From: Oscillospiraceae bacterium | GTDB lineage: Bacteria > Bacillota > Clostridia > Oscillospirales > Ruminococcaceae | Reading direction: 5' to 3' | Length of the DNA stretch: 9,832 nt | Assembly (NCBI GenBank): GCA_016303195.1 | Contig: JAEDMD010000064.1 | Coordinates: 1 to 9,832, forward strand | Part shown: piece by piece, positions 1-5,384 of the stretch | How the letters are laid out: every line of letters starts with the position of its first letter | Position numbering within the stretch: the first letter of the stretch is position 1 | The notes under the pieces: model-generated | What the model was told of the DNA's origin: nothing | The model's input: only the letters and a program-made list of their open reading frames with translations | The model's database searches: none | Position numbers and translations under genes: made by a program

Positions 1-206
1 ACAAAGTAGTAAAGCAAGCGCAGCGATGCTTTACGGACGTTTCTCAATAACTATGCCTTACCACAAAAAAGTAAATGCTGTTGCCGTGAAAACAAATTCA
101 TGTTGTATCGACAACTCCACTGTCATGTGTTACAATTTCTAAAAATGTTTCGGGCGGTAAAATGATTTCATGAAATGTCTTGACGGTACTGAAATAGAAC
201 TTAAAC

Positions 207-249
207 AAGCCCCGAAGTTATAAGACGGGTACCCATATAGAAGTTTTGC
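207..249 (+). repeat. Pre-terminator motif, copy 1 (plus orientation)
   Basis: This stretch matches the reverse complement of 898-939. Shared blocks in order are AGCCCCGAAGTTATA (15 identical bases, 208-222), CGGGTA, ATATAGAAGT and a final TTT followed by GCC. Copy 1 has three extra bases (AGA) after the first block and three fewer after CGGGTA. Each copy is followed at once by a stem-loop of unrelated sequence, here 247-278. Within the motif CCCG and CGGG can pair to form a small hairpin. It could be a 3'-UTR RNA element, a dispersed intergenic repeat, or one arm of an inverted pair around the small membrane-protein gene. I do not recognise it as a named element. Confidence 0.65.
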
Positions 250-290
250 CCCTGAGCCTTTCAAATTGCTCAGGGGCATTGTACTTATTG
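247..290 (+). terminator. GC-rich hairpin, possible plus-strand terminator
   Basis: An 11-bp perfect stem (TGCCCCTGAGC at 247-257 with its complement at 268-278) encloses a 10-nt loop. It is followed on the plus strand by a T-rich but interrupted tail (TTGTACTTATTGTT), so it is a weaker intrinsic terminator than the others in the window. On the minus strand the sequence after the stem is AAAACTT, so it is not a good terminator for the 320-754 gene. If functional it would end a plus-strand transcript entering from the left edge. Confidence 0.5.
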
Positions 291-319
291 TTACTAAGCT
301 AAATCAGAATTAAGATTAA

Positions 320-754
320 TTACAGAATACCTGTAATATCTATAACGCCAATTGAAATAAAAAATGCGCTTAATGACAGTATTATTAATGGTATCTTCCA
401 TGCATAATTATTTGAATAAATACAATCCTTTGAAAATGAAGTTAGTTTTGTGTGAAGTGTTGGATATATAGATACTACTTCATAAGGATCATCTTTCATT
501 ACCCTTAGCACAATTTTCAAGCCTGCATCAGGTGGACCAGCCACAAAATACTTCAAATAAAAACTGTATCTTGGACAAGATATTTCGTAACAATTATTCC
601 TTATTCTATATTGTATATAAAAATCATGGGTGTCTGTATTTTCGTCGATCACTATTCCAGTCACTGATTTGACTCCACAGATTGCATCTCTAATCCAAAG
701 AAATATTAAGATAAAGAGAAGTATCAGTCCAAATATAAGATAAAACCATCCCAA
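320..754 (-). CDS. Small two-helix membrane protein, function unknown
   Basis: A 144-residue protein I do not recognise. Residues about 3-22 form a very hydrophobic helix (LIFGLILLFILIFLW) right at the N terminus, and about 121-141 form a second one (IPLIILSLSAFFISIGVI) near the C terminus. The 95 residues between are soluble, mixed beta-like, with cysteines at 55 and 60. This layout recalls small DUF3592-type membrane proteins, but I would not assign it. The start is a TTG at 752-754: the only upstream in-frame space before a stop has no ATG or GTG, and an AAGGAAAG ribosome-binding site lies about 10 nt upstream. A consensus promoter stands 66 nt before the start. The gene is clearly more AT-rich than the glycoside hydrolase genes beside it, and lies between two inverted copies of a 40-nt motif, which hints at separate origin. 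Confidence 0.75.
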   Translation of the reverse strand: MGWFYLIFGLILLFILIFLWIRDAICGVKSVTGIVIDENTDTHDFYIQYRIRNNCYEISCPRYSFYLKYFVAGPPDAGLKIVLRVMKDDPYEVVSIYPTLHTKLTSFSKDCIYSNNYAWKIPLIILSLSAFFISIGVIDITGIL

Positions 755-819
755 TTTCGCATCACTTTCCTTAATTGAAATTACAACATAGCACTTCTAA
801 ATTCCGATTTATGCTGGTA

Positions 820-848
820 ATTATAGCACAGTATTGAAGGGCTGTCAA
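820..848 (-). promoter_or_regulatory. Consensus extended -10 promoter for the 320-754 gene
   Basis: Read on the minus strand this is TTGACA (843-848), a 17-nt spacer and TATAAT (820-825), both boxes matching the sigma-70/sigma-A consensus exactly. The spacer ends in TGC, giving the extended TGnTATAAT form. Transcription would start near 813, leaving a leader of about 60 nt before the TTG start codon. The -35 box begins only 3 nt past the T-tract of the upstream gene's terminator. Confidence 0.85.
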
Positions 849-851
849 TGG

Positions 852-898
852 AAAAAACGCCATAGTACTTCTGACCTTGCATCAGAAATACTATGGCG
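852..898 (-). terminator. Strong intrinsic terminator of the GH43 gene
   Basis: On the minus strand a stem of 17 bp with one mismatch (arms 882-898 and 858-874, outer part CGCCATAGTA) closes a 7-nt loop and is followed directly by six T residues (852-857). It lies 56 nt past the stop codon of the GH43 gene. It separates that gene from the promoter of the small membrane protein. On the plus strand there is no T-tract after the stem, so it works in one direction. Confidence 0.92.
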
Positions 899-939
899 AA
901 ACACTTCTATATCTGTACTACCCGTATAACTTCGGGGCT
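898..939 (-). repeat. Pre-terminator motif, copy 2 (minus orientation)
   Basis: Second copy of the motif at 207-249, in inverted orientation. It fills the 3' untranslated space between the GH43 stop codon (954-956) and the terminator hairpin (858-898). The copy keeps the AGCCCCGAAGTTATA, CGGGTA and ATATAGAAGT blocks, followed by GTTTCGCC which runs into the terminator stem. In this copy GTAGTACAG separates the second and third blocks where copy 1 has GTACCC. Confidence 0.65.
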
Positions 940-953
940 TAACTTATTTATAG

Positions 954-3842
954 TTATCTTATTATAACAGTTGCCGTAACATTTTTGTTTGCAGGTGAAA
1001 GCTCGCTGTTACCGCTGATATTGATTATCGGGTCGCCGTTTCCGTCAAATATAACACGGTTTATCCTTGTGTGGCGGCATGGATCATATAACGGGTCTTT
1101 ATTGTATGTTCCGCATCCCTGTGATGAATGTGATGATGGTCTTGCGTGATAAACTATCAGCATATCGCCGTTTTCATCGGTAACGAAGCTGTTATGTCCG
1201 GGGCCTGACATTCCTGTCAGATCGGAGGTCTGAAGTACGGGCTTATTCAGCTTTGTCCAGTTTTTGATGTTCATGAGATCGGCATTTATATCAGCTTCAA
1301 GCCGTCCTACACAATATTCCGAGCCTGTGCCCGATGCCGAGAAGAAAACATAGACTTTCTTGTCGGTTTTCAGTACTGCCGCACCCTCGTTTACACGGTT
1401 GTTGACCTTTTCCCAGTCGTATTCGGGAGCGGTCAGCATGATCGGCTTGTTTATCAGCTTCCACGGCTCTTTCGGGTCGATCTCTGCCATAAACAGCGAA
1501 GAATCACCTTTTATCTCCGCCCATATCACGTAATGCTTACCGTTGTTCTCGAAATATGTCATATCAAGCGAGAAACTGCGGAATGACTCGGTATCACCGC
1601 TTGATGCCTGCATTTGTCCGCATTCTGTCCAGTTTCCTGTCATCGGGTCGCCGTCGCATTTCAGAACATAAGGACGTATCGCCCAGATGTTATCCGATGC
1701 GCCTGCCGCAAAGAACATATACCACGTTCCGCCTATCTTATGCATTTCGGGTGCCCAGATATGCTTTGCCATGATTCCGCTCGGATGAGCAGTCCAGATA
1801 GTCTTTTCCTCGGCTTTTGCAAGTCCTGCAACAGTTTTGCTCTGTCTGAGGATTATCCTGTCATATCCCTTGTTTACGCTTCCGTATGCAGGATAAGATG
1901 CGGTGAAATAGTAGTTTCCATCCCCGCCGTCAACTACATACGGATCGGCTCTTTCAAGTATGAACGGGTCGTCATATGTATCCGATGTAGACTTGACCTT
2001 GCCGCTGACCTTGTAAACTCCTGCCTTTGATGTATCGACCGCTGACATATCCCATTCCACCGGAAACTGTGATGTTCCGCCGTTGCTGTATGAAGCGGTA
2101 ACCTTTGAAGGCATCTTCACATTCTGTCCAACGGCTGAATTGACCGTAACAGGCTTTATTCCGGTATTGAGCTGTTTCAGACCGTCTGATGGGAATGCAT
2201 TCACCAGAGCCGTGTACTGATCGCTGTTTATAGGAATGACATAGCCGTGGCGTGGTGTGAAATCAAAGCTGTACTTGCTTCTGTCAACAGTTGTGAAATT
2301 CTCAAGATCGCTTGTCTCCTGCATTACATAGTAGCCGTTTCCGTAAGCATCGGACATCATGAGCCATTGGTCAGTACCTATCTTCTTATAGATATTCGGG
2401 CCTTCAACACCGATATTGCCCTCAGAGACCTGCTTTATCTCCGCATAAGGGCCGTTTGCATGGTCGGCTTCCGCAAGATAAATGCGCTTGTTAGTCTCAT
2501 TTTTGTAATACATATAATACTTGCCGTTCTCGAAAATAATATCCGAATCAATGGCATCGTTGCCGTTTTTCGGTGCAAAGAGAAGTTCGGGAACGGTGTC
2601 AAGTTTTTTCAGGTCTTTGCTGTATGCGTAGTACATGATCGTCCTGTTGTCGATATTCGGCACTCTCGCTGCAAAATAGATCATGTAGGATTCTTTTTCG
2701 GGATCATATATCGCCTGCGGTGCCCATGCACGGTCAGCGCCTTTCATATTGGCATACTGATCGGTTATCGGGATACTCGACTCGTCAAACCAGTGAACAA
2801 GATCTGTGGACTTCGCACTGAGAAGGGCACGGTTGCTGTTCCATCCGAGAGAGGACTTCATATCCGTCGCAAGAAGATGGTATAGACCGTCCTCGCCCTT
2901 GAAAATGTACGGGTCACGAAGACATTTTGTACCTACACTTGAATTACAGACAGCCTTTCTGCCGTTCAGCGCCTTGAAGTTATAGCCGTCGGTGCTGACT
3001 GCATAGCACATTCTTTCCTGTTCGGGAGCATTTCCCAGAAAGCAGGCAAAAAGATAAGCTGTATCGGGCTTTTCAAACGGGATGTCGCAGTATGTTTCGG
3101 CATTGATATCCTCGCCGAGGAGAAATCCGCTCAGCGATTCATAGTCCTTCTCATCAGCCGAACCGTCGCCGTTCATATCGGCAACTGCTGAGGTTATTTC
3201 GTCAAAACCTGCTGAGATACCTCTCGCCATGAGTATGCGGTCATGAAATGTCAGCTCGCCGTCATTGTCAAGGTCGCCTCTGATAAAACGATAGCTGTTA
3301 TCAACAGGTCGGATGTAAAACTTCTGTCCCTCGCCGCCCCAGTAATCCCACTGGTCGATATTCGCTCCGTCATCGTAGCTTATATCATATACGTCAAGGG
3401 CAGTTTTTCCCGAACATTCGGCTGTTATGTAATACGCATCATCGGTGCGGTGAAGAATGAAATGCTGTGACGAAAGGTCTTGGTATTCGGAAAGATAAAT
3501 ATTATTACCATTAGCGGAATCGCCGTTTTCAACGGTCATTGCCTTTGTATGGTCGGATGCGGAAACTATCCTGCACATACCTTTTCCTACCGATTCTATG
3601 CGCCATTTCTGCTCATCTCCGTCGGTTCTGCCCCATTGCTGAACATTTCCGTCGGAGGCGGCTGTGATGAATTTTCCGCTGAGGCGCACCATTATTGTAT
3701 AGTCAGCGCCGCTTATGACATCGCCGTAGCTGTCGGCATATTCAGCATTTAGGGGCTTTTCCGCCGCATGGACAGTCACGGGAACTCCGCTGACCGCCAC
3801 AGCTATTGCTGCTGCCGCTGCTATCTTCTTATTGATATCCAT
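954..3842 (-). CDS. Secreted double-GH43 enzyme with CBM13 and internal dockerin
   Basis: A 962-residue multidomain exported glycosidase. Residues 1-26 are a signal peptide (likely cut after VHA). Residues about 45-180 are a ricin-type beta-trefoil (CBM13) with QxW/QxF motifs at 68-70, 78-80 and 173-175. Residues 188-244 are a dockerin with two calcium loops (D190-D201 and D222-D233). Residues about 255-550 are a first GH43 five-bladed propeller with candidate triad D310 (RDPY), D432 (AID) and E480 (VEGP). Residues about 563-618 are a bacterial Ig-like module. Residues about 626-940 are a second GH43 propeller with D633 (RADPY), D760 and E819 (NEGAAV). Both active sites look complete. GH43 enzymes are mainly alpha-L-arabinofuranosidases, arabinanases and beta-xylosidases; which applies here cannot be told by eye. 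The start has AAAGGCAGG about 8 nt upstream. It lies 52 nt after the 3895-5028 gene on the same strand, probably in one operon. Confidence 0.95.
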   Translation of the reverse strand: MDINKKIAAAAAIAVAVSGVPVTVHAAEKPLNAEYADSYGDVISGADYTIMVRLSGKFITAASDGNVQQWGRTDGDEQKWRIESVGKGMCRIVSASDHTKAMTVENGDSANGNNIYLSEYQDLSSQHFILHRTDDAYYITAECSGKTALDVYDISYDDGANIDQWDYWGGEGQKFYIRPVDNSYRFIRGDLDNDGELTFHDRILMARGISAGFDEITSAVADMNGDGSADEKDYESLSGFLLGEDINAETYCDIPFEKPDTAYLFACFLGNAPEQERMCYAVSTDGYNFKALNGRKAVCNSSVGTKCLRDPYIFKGEDGLYHLLATDMKSSLGWNSNRALLSAKSTDLVHWFDESSIPITDQYANMKGADRAWAPQAIYDPEKESYMIYFAARVPNIDNRTIMYYAYSKDLKKLDTVPELLFAPKNGNDAIDSDIIFENGKYYMYYKNETNKRIYLAEADHANGPYAEIKQVSEGNIGVEGPNIYKKIGTDQWLMMSDAYGNGYYVMQETSDLENFTTVDRSKYSFDFTPRHGYVIPINSDQYTALVNAFPSDGLKQLNTGIKPVTVNSAVGQNVKMPSKVTASYSNGGTSQFPVEWDMSAVDTSKAGVYKVSGKVKSTSDTYDDPFILERADPYVVDGGDGNYYFTASYPAYGSVNKGYDRIILRQSKTVAGLAKAEEKTIWTAHPSGIMAKHIWAPEMHKIGGTWYMFFAAGASDNIWAIRPYVLKCDGDPMTGNWTECGQMQASSGDTESFRSFSLDMTYFENNGKHYVIWAEIKGDSSLFMAEIDPKEPWKLINKPIMLTAPEYDWEKVNNRVNEGAAVLKTDKKVYVFFSASGTGSEYCVGRLEADINADLMNIKNWTKLNKPVLQTSDLTGMSGPGHNSFVTDENGDMLIVYHARPSSHSSQGCGTYNKDPLYDPCRHTRINRVIFDGNGDPIINISGNSELSPANKNVTATVIIR

Positions 3843-3894
3843 ATCAAAAACCTGCCTTTCATTCAGCCGTCAGCGGAGGTCATTCCTCACCGAC

Positions 3895-5028
3895 TTAATA
3901 TATCCTGTAATCTTCGCCGACACTATACATTATGTCACTGCATCTGAGGTCTTCCATTTTTGCTCCGTCATTGAGAGCCTTGTTCACTGCTTTGAACATT
4001 CCGCTTGATGCAAGAATGCTCAGATGCTCCTTTTCTGTCGGCTGTTTCTGCGAAATATAGCCGAATACTCCCCTTGCAACAGCATCATAGCTGCTCAGGC
4101 GGGAGGTCATCACCCTATCGCTTTCGCCGCTTTCCTTTTTGTAGTACATCACGCTGTCATTTTCGTTGAAATTCAGCACCATCATACAGTACATCTCAGG
4201 GATAAGTCCTGCCAGTTCCCAGCCAAGTGATTCAACAGGCGCACTGTTGATTATATCATTGATAGCCTTGTCATGGGATTCCTGACTGTTTACTGCCGAC
4301 AGCTTTGCAATTGCATCCGATGTCAGTTTCTCGACCTGCTCCAATGTATAAGGGCAGGGCTTGAAAGTCTTTTCCTGCTGGATAAGCACAACAAATGCCT
4401 TGTATGTGGAATATTCAGGCTTTTCGCCGTTGAGAGAAAGATGGGTCTTCATGTACTCTGTAAGTCCGCTGTAAACTATGCCGTTTACTCTCGCCTCGCA
4501 GATAACTTCTCCGCCTGCCATAGCCGCAAACAGCTTCACCCAGTACACTCTCTTACAGCCGAGATACTGCGGAATAACGTCCTGTACAACCGTCCACAGA
4601 TCGCCCTTTTCGAGGAATTGTCCGCCCATGTTGAGCGTACCTGAGGAGCATGGCACACGGAAAATATGCTTTTCGCCCATAACATCGGATTCTATGAATT
4701 CATCGCAGTCACAACCCAGCGCAGACTGTACAGACAGCAGCACAGCCGCATAAAAGCTCTCCATGCACATTTCGATAGCCTCGTTTTCTGTATTGCCGAC
4801 ACCTGCACAGGATTCAACAAGAGGCTGTTCAAAATACGGATGGTTAATAAAAAATAATAGCTGAGCGCTGTAACCCTTGTTATTCTGCTGACTACTGATG
4901 ATGTTCACCCATACTGTCAGTTCTTGCTCAGGTAAATATAATTTATCATCTTTTATGTAACTGCCTTCTTCCTTTTCGGAAATCATTCTAAGAACGTCAT
5001 TTTCTGTATGTATGCTATTATTACTCAT
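3895..5028 (-). CDS. Cytoplasmic protein of unknown function (DUF6348-like?)
   Basis: A 377-residue protein with no signal peptide or membrane segment. Its N-terminal half (a short helical start, a 'LYLPEQELTVWV' strand, then 'YSAQLLFFINHPYF' and a 'NTENEAIEMCMESFYAAVL' helix) recalls DUF6348-type proteins, from memory only. The C-terminal 150 residues are helical and end in two short helices that could be a repeat-like tail. A cysteine pair (CDCDEF) lies near residue 109. I chose the ATG at 5026-5028 because GGAGG (5038-5042) is 9 nt upstream; the ATG at 5035-5037, giving 380 residues, directly abuts that site and is an unlikely start. The gene has its own strong promoter and precedes the GH43 gene by 52 nt without a terminator, so the two are probably co-transcribed. 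The link between a cytoplasmic protein and an exported enzyme is unexplained. Confidence 0.88.
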   Translation of the reverse strand: MSNNSIHTENDVLRMISEKEEGSYIKDDKLYLPEQELTVWVNIISSQQNNKGYSAQLLFFINHPYFEQPLVESCAGVGNTENEAIEMCMESFYAAVLLSVQSALGCDCDEFIESDVMGEKHIFRVPCSSGTLNMGGQFLEKGDLWTVVQDVIPQYLGCKRVYWVKLFAAMAGGEVICEARVNGIVYSGLTEYMKTHLSLNGEKPEYSTYKAFVVLIQQEKTFKPCPYTLEQVEKLTSDAIAKLSAVNSQESHDKAINDIINSAPVESLGWELAGLIPEMYCMMVLNFNENDSVMYYKKESGESDRVMTSRLSSYDAVARGVFGYISQKQPTEKEHLSILASSGMFKAVNKALNDGAKMEDLRCSDIMYSVGEDYRIY

Positions 5029-5052
5029 TTGATTCATCCTCCGTAAATAACC

Positions 5053-5108
5053 TTCTGAAAGCTGAAAGTTTCAGAATAGGGCGAATATCAAGATCTTCCG
5101 ACATTCGC
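5053..5108 (-). promoter_or_regulatory. Structured leader of the unknown-protein/GH43 operon
   Basis: Between the predicted transcription start (about 5116) and the ribosome-binding site (5038-5042) there are two inverted repeats. The first to be transcribed is GCGAAT/ATTCGC (arms 5103-5108 and 5081-5086), with a perfect AAGATCTT palindrome inside its loop. The second is TTCTGAAA/TTTCAGAA (arms 5053-5060 and 5069-5076), an 8-bp perfect stem with an 8-nt loop that can alternatively pair as CTGAAA-G-TTTCAG because CTGAAAG occurs twice in tandem. They could be RNA hairpins controlling translation or operators for a repressor sitting just downstream of the promoter. No T-tract follows, so they are not terminators. 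Confidence 0.5.
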
Positions 5109-5122
5109 TGTAACCATGATTC

Positions 5123-5151
5123 ATTATAACACATTTCACTTACAGCTTCAA
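5123..5151 (-). promoter_or_regulatory. Extended -10 promoter of the unknown-protein/GH43 operon
   Basis: Read on the minus strand this is TTGAAG (5146-5151), a 17-nt spacer and a perfect TATAAT (5123-5128), preceded by TGT so that it forms the extended TGnTATAAT. Transcription should begin near 5116 and give a leader of about 88 nt before the chosen ATG. Confidence 0.82.
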
Positions 5152-5195
5152 CTTGTACTGACAATATTTGTTAACACCTACAAAATACAGACAGA

Positions 5196-5245
5196 TTTTT
5201 CGTCATTCCTTACAACGTGTAAATTTTTCAGTGACTTTTTCGTCA
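5196..5245 (+). promoter_or_regulatory. Direct repeat upstream of the GH2 promoter
   Basis: The 10-mer TTTTTCGTCA occurs at 5196-5205 and again at 5236-5245, a 40-bp period or about four helical turns, so both copies would face the same side of the DNA. A related TTTTCGACGA lies at 5302-5311 within the promoter spacer. The position between two divergent promoters is right for a transcription activator, for example an AraC-type regulator, but no regulator gene is in the window. The match may be partly due to the local T-richness. Confidence 0.35.
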
Positions 5246-5296
5246 ATTTCACAGTGAATATCATGTAATTTTTCCACCTTTTCTTCCTTTTTATAG

Positions 5297-5325
5297 TTGC
5301 ATTTTCGACGATTTGTATGTACAAT
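5297..5325 (+). promoter_or_regulatory. Candidate promoter of the GH2 gene
   Basis: TTGCAT (5297-5302), a 17-nt spacer and TACAAT (5320-5325) give a moderate sigma-A type promoter about 60 nt before the start codon. An alternative perfect TATAAT at 5331-5336 has no good -35 box at 16-18 nt (nearest TTCGAC is 21 nt away). Either implies a non-consensus promoter that probably needs activation, unlike the two consensus minus-strand promoters in this window. Confidence 0.55.
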
Positions 5326-5384
5326 AGTATTATAATATCAGTGAATTTATACAACAGAACACACACTATTTAAGGAGGTCTATT

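Larger units (their letters stand above)
1..319. other. Left-edge region without a confident gene
   Basis: No convincing gene is visible here. A frame on the plus strand is open from position 2 to a TAA at 140-142 (about 46 residues, Cys-rich near its end) and could be the tail of a gene starting outside the window. On the minus strand a frame of about 36 residues starting at a TTG near 205 runs to a TGA near 97. Neither matches a family I know, and they overlap on opposite strands, so at most one is real. An 8-bp perfect stem (9-16 with 27-34) sits at the far left. The stretch from 207 to 278 carries a motif repeated elsewhere in the window plus a hairpin, listed separately. Confidence 0.4.

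Noticed and set aside
208..940. Invertible promoter segment (phase switch) between the two inverted motif copies
   Set aside because: The copies differ by indels, the perfect part is only 15 bp, and no recombinase is in the window. The link to hairpins explains them better.
2247..2885. A 212-residue open frame on the plus strand across the GH43 gene
   Set aside because: It lies wholly opposite the first GH43 domain, which has clear family motifs on the minus strand, and has no ribosome-binding site or recognisable domain; the same holds for the other plus-strand frames within 1556-3752 and 4024-4857.
5178..5366. A 62-residue minus-strand frame in the divergent promoter region
   Set aside because: It covers the GH2 promoter and the repeats, is low-complexity (Lys/Ile-rich), has no ribosome-binding site and no family resemblance.
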